This document shows positions 7,704 to 15,714 of a DNA stretch of 21,798 bases, in pieces (position 1 is the first letter of the stretch; the number at the start of each line of letters is the position of its first letter). The notes under the pieces were generated by a model. That model did no database searches and was not told where the DNA came from. It saw only the letters and a program-made list of their open reading frames with translations. The translations under genes and the position numbers were made by a program. Source of the DNA: Balneolales bacterium (GTDB lineage Bacteria; Bacteroidota; Rhodothermia; Balneolales; Natronogracilivirgulaceae); NCBI GenBank assembly GCA_007127695.1, contig SKYW01000220.1, positions 1 through 21,798 of the forward strand, read 5' to 3'.

Positions 7704-8864
7704 ATGTCACTGACTGTTGCTCACAGTTTTCCCGTATGGCTTCCTCAAACCCAGACCTGGCTCTACAATCAGGTGCGGTTCCTGCCGGATGATGTGACCT
7801 CCCATATCCTCTGCAAGGAGATGCAACACCCGGATCAGTTCCACCTGCCCAACATCCATTCCCTTTCCGGACCGTCGAGCCGTTTCACACGGCTGACCAC
7901 CCGGCTTTTCCGGCACATCGACTACCATCTGTTTGTGCGGTACAAGTGCAATCGCCTGGAACCGGACATCCTGCACTCCCATTTTGGTCCGGTTGGATGG
8001 AAAAACCACCGAGTCATGCAGCTGCTTCCCTCCTCCCGATCATGGAAAACGAGGCAAGTCGTGACGTTTTACGGGCAGGATGTGGATCATCTTCCGAAAG
8101 TGAATCCGGCGTGGAAAAAACGGTACCTGGATATGTTCCAGCGGGTCGACCTGGTGCTGTGCGAGGGTTCTTTCATGGCTGCAAAAGTACAGGCGCTGGG
8201 ATGTCCGGCCGGGAAATTGCGGGTTCATCATCTTGGCGTTGACATGGATGCCATTGCTTTTCAACCCAGAACAAAAAATGACGATGAGCCTTTTCGTGTG
8301 CTCATGGCAGCGGCTTTCCGCCCTAAAAAAGGATTCCTTTTCGGTTTGAAGGCGCTGGAACAGGTCGCTCGGCACGTCAACCTGGAGGTGACTCTTGTGG
8401 GGGACGCCATTGATGACCCGGCATCCGTCCGGGAAAAGCAGCAAATCCTTGCGTTTCTGGAGCAGTCACCGCTGGGAAATCGGGTAAAACTGACCGGGTT
8501 CATGACAGCGAAAAAGCTTTTTGAAACGGCTCTTGCGCATCACATCTACCTGGCACCCAGTGTCACCGCAGAGGATGGTGACAGTGAGGGTGGCGCCCCT
8601 GTTTCGCTTATTGAGATGGCAGCCAGCGGCATGCCTGTGATAAGTTCAAATCATTGTGACATTCCGGAGGTTATCCGTCATGGCCATAGTGGTTTGCTGG
8701 CGGAAGAGCGGGATATCGACGGTATCGCATCCTGCCTGAAAAAACTGATGTCCGACCCGGGATCATGGGGAACGATGACACAGAATGCACGAACATTCCT
8801 GGAGGATGAATATAATGCGGTCACGCAGGGTGAAAAGTTGTATCATCTTTATGGCATGCTGTAG
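7704..8864 (+). CDS. Glycosyltransferase family 4 (WcaL/AmsK-like)
   Basis: This is a GT-B fold enzyme of about 386 residues. Visible landmarks are AHSFPVWLPQTQTWLYNQV at the N-terminus, LHSHFGPVGW, VTFYGQDVD, the donor-domain segment VLMAAAFRPKKGF, and DGDSEGGAPVSLIEMAASGMPV near the C-terminus, which carries the acidic pair of the retaining GT4 site. The EGGAPVSLIE form resembles the colanic-acid/amylovoran WcaL/AmsK group. The ATG at 7704 is chosen because family members start just before the HSFPxWLPQT block; an in-frame ATG at 7632 would add 24 residues of poor quality. Neither has a clear ribosome site. It should add one sugar to a lipid-linked acceptor; the donor sugar is unknown. Confidence 0.86.
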   Translation: MSLTVAHSFPVWLPQTQTWLYNQVRFLPDDVTSHILCKEMQHPDQFHLPNIHSLSGPSSRFTRLTTRLFRHIDYHLFVRYKCNRLEPDILHSHFGPVGWKNHRVMQLLPSSRSWKTRQVVTFYGQDVDHLPKVNPAWKKRYLDMFQRVDLVLCEGSFMAAKVQALGCPAGKLRVHHLGVDMDAIAFQPRTKNDDEPFRVLMAAAFRPKKGFLFGLKALEQVARHVNLEVTLVGDAIDDPASVREKQQILAFLEQSPLGNRVKLTGFMTAKKLFETALAHHIYLAPSVTAEDGDSEGGAPVSLIEMAASGMPVISSNHCDIPEVIRHGHSGLLAEERDIDGIASCLKKLMSDPGSWGTMTQNARTFLEDEYNAVTQGEKLYHLYGML

Positions 8865-8911
8865 AGGATATCACATGGCGCATCTTTTTGCGAAATAAAA
8901 CGAGGCTTTCA

Positions 8912-10162
8912 TTGTCCGGTAAAGAAAAAGAATATCACTACAAACCGCGGATCCTTTTTATTTCCCATAGCGGTGAGCTCTATGGTGCGGAGCGTTCCTT
9001 GCTGACGCTGGTCAGGGGCCTGCAGCGACTTGACAGGCACGAGATCCTGGTCATTGTTCCGGACGAAGGCCCTCTTTCCCTGGCACTCGATGAAGAGGAT
9101 ATTCCATTCCGGATCATTCCCTTCATGCGATGGATCGGATTCAGATACCATGCTGTTGCGAGGTATTATCGCAGGATAAGGAACCGGTTCCTGATTGGCC
9201 GGCTGGTCCGGGAAGCGGAGCGCTGGATGCCCGATGTCATTTACACCAACACCATCGCCACGCCCGTGGGTGCCATGCTTACCGAAAAACTGTCCCGCCG
9301 CCCGGTGCATATATGGCATGCCAGGGAGTTGCCCGGGGACCGTTCGACGGGATTCGGGCTGTTCGATTACGGCACGGAAGCGTCGCTGCGCTTGATGGCT
9401 CGCACCAGTGACTGTTTCATCTGCAACTCCCGTTTTCTGCATGATCAGCTGGCGCCGCGACTTCAGCGTGCGGCCGGATCTTCCAGTGAGCTTCGCACCG
9501 AAATAGTCTACAATGGCCTGGACAGGGTCAATGGTGATGCAAAACCTTCGGATCTGCTCAGAAAGCCGGGAGACGGAGCGGGTACACCAATCCGCATGAT
9601 CATGGCTGGCGGCGTGAGCCGGGTCAAGCACTACGGGGAGGCTGTTGCGGGTGTCAAAATTCTGGATGCGGCAGGAATCCCGGTTCAGCTTGACATCTAC
9701 GGGTCGGGTGATGATGATGAGATGCGGAAGCTGGCAAAAGAGATTGAAGATGCCGGCCTGGAGAAAAGAGTTCAACTGATGGGGTATCGCGGTGATCTGG
9801 GTCCCGAGTACGCGCGGGCGGATATGCTGCTGATAACATCGCGGATGGAAACATTCGGCCGTGTTGCCGTGGAAGCGATGCTGGCGGGATGTCCCGTAGT
9901 CAGCTCCGATGCCGGTGCACTGCCTGAAATCGTGCTGGATGGTGAGACAGGGCTTGTTTACCGGTCGGGCGAACCCGAACATCTCGCTCGTCAGATAAGA
10001 AAGCTTATCGACGATACGTCACTTCGAAACGCGATTCTCAACCGGGCGCGTGAATATGCGGAAACACATTTTTCAGCGGAGCGGCTCGTGACAGAAATCG
10101 ACCAGATTCTCAGGGATCTGATCGCAGGAAATAAAGTATTGGAATCAGATGATGCAAGCTGA
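8912..10162 (+). CDS. Glycosyltransferase family 4
   Basis: This is a second GT-B, GT4-type enzyme, about 416 residues long. Motifs in order are ILFISHSGELYGAERSLL (N-terminal acceptor domain), VIYTNTIATPVGA, HIWHARELPG, IVYNGLD, MIMAGGVSRVKHYGEA (start of the donor domain), LDIYGSGDD, VQLMGYRGDL and the EX7E site ETFGRVAVE followed by AMLAGCPVVSSDAGALPEIV. No ATG is usable. The TTG at 8912 has GAGG six bases upstream and is preferred over a TTG at 8888. The 3' end overlaps the next glycosyltransferase gene by 14 nt. Donor and linkage are unknown; the context gives a role in assembling the surface glycan. Confidence 0.87.
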   Translation: MSGKEKEYHYKPRILFISHSGELYGAERSLLTLVRGLQRLDRHEILVIVPDEGPLSLALDEEDIPFRIIPFMRWIGFRYHAVARYYRRIRNRFLIGRLVREAERWMPDVIYTNTIATPVGAMLTEKLSRRPVHIWHARELPGDRSTGFGLFDYGTEASLRLMARTSDCFICNSRFLHDQLAPRLQRAAGSSSELRTEIVYNGLDRVNGDAKPSDLLRKPGDGAGTPIRMIMAGGVSRVKHYGEAVAGVKILDAAGIPVQLDIYGSGDDDEMRKLAKEIEDAGLEKRVQLMGYRGDLGPEYARADMLLITSRMETFGRVAVEAMLAGCPVVSSDAGALPEIVLDGETGLVYRSGEPEHLARQIRKLIDDTSLRNAILNRAREYAETHFSAERLVTEIDQILRDLIAGNKVLESDDAS

Positions 10163-11159
10163 AAGCAAGCCCGTACGTATTGCCGTCCTGCTTTCCACCT
10201 GCAATGGTGCCGGCTACCTTGTCCCCTTGCTTGAAAGCATTCAGGACCAGAGCTGGCCTCACTGGGATCTGTGGGTGCGTGATGACGGATCGACTGACGG
10301 CACTTTGGAAATCCTGGAGGAATTTGCCGGCAGGTTGGAGCACAGAAATCAACCCGGGACTGGCAACCGGATGATTGTGATCCGTGGTGAAAACACCGGC
10401 ATTGTCAGGAGTTTCTTCCATCTTCTCGAGCAGGCAGGAAATGCGTATGCGGGATACGCTTTCTGCGATCAGGATGATGTCTGGCTTCCTGCAAAACTGG
10501 AGCGCGCGGCGCGGGCCCTGAAACGGGATGTGCCGTTTTTGTATCATGGGCGACAGTGGCTTTTAGATCAGAAAAGCGGTGAAAAAATCCTGAGCCCCAT
10601 CCCGAAGCGCACAGGTTTTTCCAATGCCCTGATCCAGAACCAGGTTGTCGGATGCACCATGGTGATCAACCCGTCACTCAGGGAATGTGTCCTGGATACG
10701 CTGCGAGCCGGCAGCGATGATGATCCCTGTTCCGGAATTATCATGCACGACTGGTGGTGTTATCTGCTTGCAAGCGCCACCGGGTACATCCACTATGATC
10801 CGGAGCCTGTCATCCTTTTCCGCCGTCATGAAGAGAGCACTACGCCTGTCGCCACCAGTACTTTTCGGATTGTCCGCAAGCGGTTATCCGCCCTGCGTAA
10901 ACGTGACTGGTCGGTCGGACACATTATGCATCAGGCGATGGCACTGCTGAGGTTTTTCACTCACGCCAGCAATCGTGCAGACTCTGATCCATCGTGCCGA
11001 TTATCCAACTCAAACAGGCAGCTGTTGCAGTCATTGCTCAATCTTCAATCAGCCACTTTTTTCAGGCGTACCGGTTATCTGTTCACAGGAAAGCATATCC
11101 GCATCGGTAAAATCGATACCACCGTTTTTCGCCTGCTCTTGCTCTTCAAGCGATTCTAA
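10149..11159 (+). CDS. Glycosyltransferase family 2 (rhamnosyltransferase-like)
   Basis: This 336-residue protein has a GT-A fold at its N-terminus: IAVLLSTCNGAGYL, the nucleotide-binding VRDDGSTDGT (D45-D46) and the metal-binding FCDQDDVW (D107-D110). Further on are VVGCTMVINPSL and IMHDWWCYLLASA, which supply the acceptor loop and catalytic base region. The DQDDVW and HDWW pair is typical of RgpB/RfbN-type rhamnosyltransferases, although donor specificity cannot be fixed from motifs. The C-terminal 100 residues are basic and partly hydrophobic, consistent with membrane contact. Two adjacent ATGs (10149, 10152) could start it, and it overlaps the preceding gene by 14 nt. It is the last gene of the cluster and converges on a small gene 27 nt away. 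Confidence 0.87.
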   Translation: MMQAESKPVRIAVLLSTCNGAGYLVPLLESIQDQSWPHWDLWVRDDGSTDGTLEILEEFAGRLEHRNQPGTGNRMIVIRGENTGIVRSFFHLLEQAGNAYAGYAFCDQDDVWLPAKLERAARALKRDVPFLYHGRQWLLDQKSGEKILSPIPKRTGFSNALIQNQVVGCTMVINPSLRECVLDTLRAGSDDDPCSGIIMHDWWCYLLASATGYIHYDPEPVILFRRHEESTTPVATSTFRIVRKRLSALRKRDWSVGHIMHQAMALLRFFTHASNRADSDPSCRLSNSNRQLLQSLLNLQSATFFRRTGYLFTGKHIRIGKIDTTVFRLLLLFKRF

Positions 11160-11186
11160 GGTTTATTATGGAATCGGAATGCAGAT

Positions 11187-11525
11187 TCAGACCGCAATAG
11201 TTGCCGAAAGCGCATCTACAGCCGTTTGTTCCGAGCACGTGCCCTGGCGATAGGCCCGTATCCAGTAGGAAACACTCTTCCTGCGGTTTTTAACACCTGC
11301 ATCACAAGTGGAATAGAGTCCGAGCAGTTCATCGCGATACGCTTCCATGTCAGACCGGATGACATTTCGCAACGCATCCGGAAGGTCGTTCCATCCAAAC
11401 AGGGCGAAAATATCCGTTTCGTGGATTCTTTGATCGGTGATAAGTGCCAGCCGGCGTGTGTTCGCCGTTATGTCACTTGAATGCAGTTTCTCTGCAGGAT
11501 GAGTGAGCGGGGTTGCAGTGTTCAT
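11187..11525 (-). CDS. Hypothetical protein, 112 residues
   Basis: I do not recognise this protein. It is soluble and mostly helical in appearance. The core runs from IHETDIFALFGWNDLPDALR through SDMEAYRDELLGLYSTC to NRRKSVSYWIRAYRQG, with charged heptad-like spacing and no signal peptide or membrane helix. The ATG at 11525 has GGAGA six bases upstream. A second in-frame ATG at 11591 has AGGTGA four bases upstream and would give 134 residues; the extra segment contains LSHPAGKL, which resembles LTHPAEKL after the inner start. It stands alone on the minus strand between the glycan cluster and the antiporter gene, and its upstream region holds two palindromes. It could be a small regulator, but nothing seen proves this. 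Confidence 0.6.
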   Translation of the reverse strand: MNTATPLTHPAEKLHSSDITANTRRLALITDQRIHETDIFALFGWNDLPDALRNVIRSDMEAYRDELLGLYSTCDAGVKNRRKSVSYWIRAYRQGTCSEQTAVDALSATIAV

Positions 11526-11581
11526 TTTCAGTCTCCGGTTTTGGTTTCCTTGTTTGTTCAGTAGCAATTTACCGGCAGGGT

Positions 11582-11599
11582 GTGACAACATAGTGTCAC
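11582..11599. promoter_or_regulatory. Inverted repeat GTGACA-N6-TGTCAC
   Basis: Two perfect 6-bp arms (11582-11587 and 11594-11599) flank six bases. It lies in the 225-bp divergent region between the orphan small gene and the antiporter gene and overlaps the alternative ATG at 11591. The size and symmetry suit a dimeric regulator site or a small RNA hairpin. No factor can be named. Confidence 0.3.
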
Positions 11600-11613
11600 C
11601 TGTTTTCAATTTT

Positions 11614-11627
11614 TTTTCTCGAGAAAA
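11614..11627. promoter_or_regulatory. 14-bp perfect palindrome TTTTCTCGAGAAAA
   Basis: This is a perfect, uninterrupted palindrome about 15 bp from the GTGACA inverted repeat. It lies at the AT-rich centre of the region between two divergent genes, where an operator would be expected. It sits about 50 bp upstream of the candidate antiporter -7 element. Function is inferred from position only. Confidence 0.3.
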
Positions 11628-11678
11628 TAAATTTCTCCTGTTCCGGGGCTTGCCGTTAAAGGTCTGGCAGTTTTTTCT

Positions 11679-11686
11679 TATGTTTG
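11679..11686 (+). promoter_or_regulatory. Candidate -7 element of the antiporter promoter
   Basis: TATGTTTG matches TAnnTTTG exactly. Transcription would begin near 11693, leaving a leader of about 58 nt before the ATG at 11751 and making the longer frame from 11688 unlikely. The nearest upstream TTG is 26 nt away, slightly farther than usual, so the -33 element is doubtful. Confidence 0.35.
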
Positions 11687-11750
11687 CATGCATGCCATCC
11701 ATTACGCCTCAGCTCTAATCCCGGCATCCCGGCACCTATCACCATTACCC

Positions 11751-14306
11751 ATGCAACTGTCTGATTATATAGTTCTTCCGTTCAGTGATCCCGTGCTGAT
11801 ATTTGCACTGGTCATGCTCATAATCCTGTCGGTGCCCCTGGTAGCCAACAAGCTAAGGGTGCCTGCCATAGTCGGGCTCATCATAGCCGGGGCTCTGGTG
11901 GGACAAGGGGGATTGGGCTTTCTGGAACGCGATGCCACCATAATATTGCTGGGCACGGTGGGATTGCTCTACCTGATGTTCATTGCCGGGGTATCCATAG
12001 ATCTGGAAAAGTTCAGCAAGTCACGCGGACAGAGTATTCTTTTCGGGGTGGTCTCATTTGGACTTCCGCTGGCCGGAAGCCTTTTGCTGGCACCACCGCT
12101 TCTGGGTTACTCAACGGAAAGCGCTCTGTTGCTGGGCGCCATTGTAGGCTCCCATACGCTTCTGGCCTATCCGATAGCCAACCGTCTTGGCATCGGCAAA
12201 AACAAGGCTGTTACGCTGAGTCTGGGGGCAACCATGGTGACAGATGCCCTTTCCCTTACCATACTGGCCATAGTTGCAGCAACCGTTCACGGAGAAATAA
12301 GCACGTACTTCTGGATCACCTTCATCGGTTCGGTGGCCGTCTATCTGGCCCTGGTGGTTTTCATACTTCCCCGGCTTGGACGCTGGTTCTTCAGGAATGT
12401 CCGCGATCAGACTAACATAGAGTATGTCTTTTTGCTCACGGTTCTGTTCGTGACGGCATATGCTGCCCAGCTTGTCGGCCTGGCTGCGATCATCGGGGCG
12501 TTCCTGGCCGGACTCAGCATGAACCGCCTGGTACCTGAAAACAGTACCCTGATGAGCCGGGTACAGTTTGTCGGCAATGCGCTGTTTATCCCGTTTTTCC
12601 TGATTTCGGTAGGTATGCTGGTGGATGTCCGTGTGCTGACCTCTCTGGATGTCTGGCTGGTGGCACTGCTGTTTTTCCTCATGGTGATGGTCGGGAAATA
12701 CCTGGCTGCCAAAGCGGGACAGCTTTATTTCCGGATGACGCCGGATGAGGGATGGGTCATGCTGGGCCTGACGAGTCCGCAGGCTGCGGCCACACTTGCC
12801 GTTACCCTCATCGGCTTTGAGCTCGGGCTCCTTGATGAGATGGCGGTAAACGCCGTGGTCCTTCTGATCCTTGCCACCTGTTTTGTAGGGCCCTATCTGG
12901 TGGATCTGTACGGACGGCGTGTGGTGCTGGCTGAGGAAAAAGCCTCCTTCAAGGTCTCGGATTCCCCCGAGCGCATCCTGGTGCCACTGGCCAATCCGGA
13001 TACTGCCGAGGCGCTCATGGATATCGCGATCATGATTCGCGGTCATAACAGCACCGAGCCGATTTTTCCCCTGACCGTAGCTCGTGAGACACGATATGTC
13101 GAAGCAGCCGTGGCATCGGGCGAGAAAATGCTGAGTCATGCCGTAGTGCATGCGGCGGCGGCCGATGTTCCGGTCATTCCGGTTACCCGTGTGGATTTCA
13201 ATATTGCCTCGGGGATCATCCGTGCGACACGGGAGCTTCGCATATCGGATATCGTGATCGGTTGGAACGGGGTGATCACGGCACGGCAGCGCATTTTCGG
13301 CACGGTACTGGATCAGCTGATGGAGCAGTCCGATGAGACCATTCTTGTTTCAAAAATTGACCAGCCCATCAATACCACCGAACGGGTGATCCTGGCTGTG
13401 CCTCCCATGTCCCAATACGAACCGGGTTTTGGTGACAGCTTCCAGACCATCAAAAAGCTGATCAACCAGCTGGGAGCAAAACTTGTTGTACTGGGATCGG
13501 AAAGCAACCTGAACATACTCAAACCCTTTATAGAGGAGCAGAGGCCTGAGCTTTCGGCGCAGTACAAGATCGTCAGGAAATGGAGCAGGGTGACTGATTC
13601 CATAGCCGGTCTCTACAACGATCAGGACTTGGTGATACTGGTCAGTTCCCGCCGGGGAGGTGTTGCCTGGCAGCCAAGTTTTGAGCGTCTTCCGGCACAG
13701 ATCATCAGGAATGTCAAACCGGAAAACTTCATCATTGTCTATCCGGCCGAGGTGGAGGAACACAAAAAGCCTACTGCGGTACTCCGGTTTGACGCATCCC
13801 CCCTGCTTCCCGATATTACTGCCAATCAGATCTACATCGCCGCCGATGGTGAAACCGGTTACAGCCAGGCTATTGAAAAAATGGTATCCGGTCTTTTTCC
13901 CGACCGGGCAGATGTATCCACCGAGATTTCCCAGCAGTTGAAAGTCCTGGAACCGGAGAATCTGCCCAGCGATCTTCCCGGGGTAATGCTGACCCATCTG
14001 AGCACCCATCATGTGAGCAAACCCTCACTTCTGCTTGCAATCAGTGAAGAGGGATTCCAGGTGGACACGTTGGACGACCCGGTTCAGATCGTTTTCATCT
14101 TGCTCAGCCCCACTCATCTGAGCTTTCAGCGCAAACTTCTGATTCTCAACAGGCTGGGGCGCCTGATCGGGGGCGGAAAGACTAAAAAGCAGCTTGCCAA
14201 AGCCAAGAACATCGACGAAATCCGGAAGACATTGTCGGCGAAACTCACCATTTTGCCTGGAAAAGAGACGGAAGAAGAAATTTCCGGCGATCAATCATCG
14301 GGATAG
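11751..14306 (+). CDS. CPA2 cation:proton antiporter with USP-like and EIIA-like C-terminal domains
   Basis: This 851-residue protein has three parts. Residues 12-395 hold about 12 membrane helices of a CPA2-type Na+(K+)/H+ exchanger, including AAIIGAFLAGLSMNRLVPENS and a T164-D165 pair where Na+ exchangers such as NapA have two aspartates. Residues about 405-535 and 545-665 look like two universal-stress-protein (USP) folds (ERILVPLANPD, RVILAVPPMSQ). Residues about 700-835 resemble a PTS EIIA type-2 domain: GVMLTHLST places H749 where PtsN has its phosphorylated histidine, then PVQIVFILLSP and a leucine-rich helix. The ATG at 11751 begins MQLSDYIVLPF. The 3' end overlaps folD by 16 bp. It probably moves cations under control of its soluble tail; ion specificity is not clear. 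Confidence 0.92.
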   Translation: MQLSDYIVLPFSDPVLIFALVMLIILSVPLVANKLRVPAIVGLIIAGALVGQGGLGFLERDATIILLGTVGLLYLMFIAGVSIDLEKFSKSRGQSILFGVVSFGLPLAGSLLLAPPLLGYSTESALLLGAIVGSHTLLAYPIANRLGIGKNKAVTLSLGATMVTDALSLTILAIVAATVHGEISTYFWITFIGSVAVYLALVVFILPRLGRWFFRNVRDQTNIEYVFLLTVLFVTAYAAQLVGLAAIIGAFLAGLSMNRLVPENSTLMSRVQFVGNALFIPFFLISVGMLVDVRVLTSLDVWLVALLFFLMVMVGKYLAAKAGQLYFRMTPDEGWVMLGLTSPQAAATLAVTLIGFELGLLDEMAVNAVVLLILATCFVGPYLVDLYGRRVVLAEEKASFKVSDSPERILVPLANPDTAEALMDIAIMIRGHNSTEPIFPLTVARETRYVEAAVASGEKMLSHAVVHAAAADVPVIPVTRVDFNIASGIIRATRELRISDIVIGWNGVITARQRIFGTVLDQLMEQSDETILVSKIDQPINTTERVILAVPPMSQYEPGFGDSFQTIKKLINQLGAKLVVLGSESNLNILKPFIEEQRPELSAQYKIVRKWSRVTDSIAGLYNDQDLVILVSSRRGGVAWQPSFERLPAQIIRNVKPENFIIVYPAEVEEHKKPTAVLRFDASPLLPDITANQIYIAADGETGYSQAIEKMVSGLFPDRADVSTEISQQLKVLEPENLPSDLPGVMLTHLSTHHVSKPSLLLAISEEGFQVDTLDDPVQIVFILLSPTHLSFQRKLLILNRLGRLIGGGKTKKQLAKAKNIDEIRKTLSAKLTILPGKETEEEISGDQSSG

Positions 14307-15184
14307 ATGGATTTTTTGGAGGCCAGCAATGTGTTTTTCATCAGCATGGCGACTGTCATGGGTCCGACACCACCCGGCACCGGTGTAATCAGGCTGGCCT
14401 TTTCGGCTACGCTGTCAAAGTCACAATCGCCGACAAGACGGTATCCCTTTTCCGATTGGGAATCGGCGACCCGGTTTATACCGACATCGATCACGACCGC
14501 ACCCTCGCGCACCATCGGACCGGTAATGAGACCCGGAGACCCCACGGCAACGATCAGGATATCCGCCTGGATGGTATGGCGCGTCAGGTCGCGGGTATAC
14601 TTGTGGCAGAGGGTGGTGGTTGCCTTGCCAGCGTCGTTTTCTCTTGAGAGCATGATGGCCAGCGGTGAACCGACGATGTTGCTGGCGCCTACGACAACGG
14701 CATGGCGGCCTTTTGTCATAACGCTGTAATAGCGGAACAGCTCCAGGATACCGGCGGGGGTGCATGAGCGGAACGTCGGCTGTCCAACCGCCAGACGTCC
14801 GACATTCATCGGGTGGAATCCATCCACATCCTTCCGGTGATCAATGGTTTCGAGAACCTGGTTTGGATGGAGGTGTCCGGGCAGGGGCAGCTGCAGGAGG
14901 ATGCCGTCGATGCTGTCATCCTCATTGTAGCTTTGTATTGCCTCCTTGAGTTCCTTGACGGACATGGTATCAGGGAAGGTTGTCGTTACAGATTCGATGC
15001 CGACCTCTTTGCAGGCGCGGGTTTTGGCACCTACGTAGGTGCGGGATCCCGGATCGTTGCCGATCAGGATGGCCTGAAGCATGGGGGGACGGTTACCCCT
15101 GCCCACCCATTCACTGACGTCATCGCGGACCTGCTGTCGCAGAATTTCCGCTACTTTCTTACCGTCGATAATATTTCTGGACAT
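14291..15184 (-). CDS. folD: Methylenetetrahydrofolate dehydrogenase / cyclohydrolase
   Basis: This bifunctional enzyme interconverts 5,10-methylene- and 10-formyl-tetrahydrofolate with NAD(P)+. It is 297 residues long, the usual length. Catalytic landmarks are all present: Y50 and K54 in SRTYVGAKTRACKEVGI, GILLQLPLP with Q98, D121 in KDVDGFHPMNVGRL, CTPAGILELF, the nucleotide-binding VVVGASNIVGSPLA, and the closing TPVGGVGPMT-type segment (here ITPVPGGVGPMTVAMLMKNT). The ATG at 15184 has GAGGTGA nine bases upstream. The PtsN-like gene ends 23 nt upstream on the same strand, so both are probably co-transcribed. Its 3' end overlaps the convergent antiporter gene by 16 bp. Confidence 0.96.
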   Translation of the reverse strand: MSRNIIDGKKVAEILRQQVRDDVSEWVGRGNRPPMLQAILIGNDPGSRTYVGAKTRACKEVGIESVTTTFPDTMSVKELKEAIQSYNEDDSIDGILLQLPLPGHLHPNQVLETIDHRKDVDGFHPMNVGRLAVGQPTFRSCTPAGILELFRYYSVMTKGRHAVVVGASNIVGSPLAIMLSRENDAGKATTTLCHKYTRDLTRHTIQADILIVAVGSPGLITGPMVREGAVVIDVGINRVADSQSEKGYRLVGDCDFDSVAEKASLITPVPGGVGPMTVAMLMKNTLLASKKSIYPDD

Positions 15185-15207
15185 GGAGAAGGGTCACCTC
15201 TGCCGTT

Positions 15208-15678
15208 TCAGATCCGCACAAAGTGTTCTTCCTCTGCCTGGAACAATTCAATGATATTCCGGGCATCGTCACTTTCAAGGAGTTTTTCCCGGAAAGCCGA
15301 GCTGTTGAGCAGTCGGGATATGCGGCTTAGCATTTTTATATGGACACTGTTCTGGGATTCGGGTCCGACAAGAAGAAACAGGATCGTTACCGGTTCACCA
15401 TCAATGGCATTGTACTCTACCGGCTCCTGTAATTTGCCAAAGGCGGCATATGTTTTCGTGAGGCTCCTGCATTTGCCGTGTGGAATGGCCAGGCCTTTCC
15501 CGACGCCGGTCGACATGATACTCTCCCGTTCCATTACCGCTTTTTTGACGGCAGCAACGGTTTCATCGTCCAGTCTGGCAGACAGGGTAGTCACCAGGCT
15601 GGTAATGGCTTCCTCCTTGCTCCTGGCGGCAAGATCCGGAATCACATTGGTGCTGTCCAGAAGATCACTGATTTTCAT
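15208..15678 (-). CDS. PTS EIIA domain protein (PtsN-like)
   Basis: This 156-residue single-domain protein is of the EIIA type-2 (fructose/Ntr) family. It shows EAITSLVTTLSARLDDE, RESIMSTGVGKGLAIPHGK with the phosphorylatable H67, the hydrophobic strand EPVTILFLLVGPES, and the closing helices HIKMLSRISRLLNSSAFREKLLES. No sugar permease (EIIB/EIIC) genes are nearby, so a regulatory PtsN-type role is more likely than sugar uptake. In E. coli, PtsN acts on K+ transport, which is notable because the convergent neighbour is an antiporter with an EIIA-like domain. The ATG at 15678 is preferred over an upstream TTG-type extension. A good promoter lies about 35 bp upstream, and folD follows 23 nt downstream. 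Confidence 0.92.
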   Translation of the reverse strand: MKISDLLDSTNVIPDLAARSKEEAITSLVTTLSARLDDETVAAVKKAVMERESIMSTGVGKGLAIPHGKCRSLTKTYAAFGKLQEPVEYNAIDGEPVTILFLLVGPESQNSVHIKMLSRISRLLNSSAFREKLLESDDARNIIELFQAEEEHFVRI

Positions 15679-15714
15679 GAAAAACTCTTTATTATCAAAC
15701 CCGAAAAAACATAT

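Noticed and set aside
7586..7792. Possible gene starting in an ATGA overlap with the flippase stop
   Set aside because: The 68-residue frame has no recognisable features, overlaps the glycosyltransferase N-terminal region in another frame and lacks a ribosome site.
8875..8898. ATG at 8875 as start of the second GT4 gene
   Set aside because: It reaches a stop after seven codons in a different frame; the TTG at 8912 with GAGG fits better.
11688..11750. Upstream start for the antiporter at 11688
   Set aside because: It adds a polar, proline-rich segment before the first helix and overlaps the likely transcription start near 11693.
12111..13151. Long minus-strand open frame inside the antiporter gene
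   Set aside because: Its composition is rich in H, Q and R, typical of an antisense frame, and the sense strand encodes clear membrane helices.
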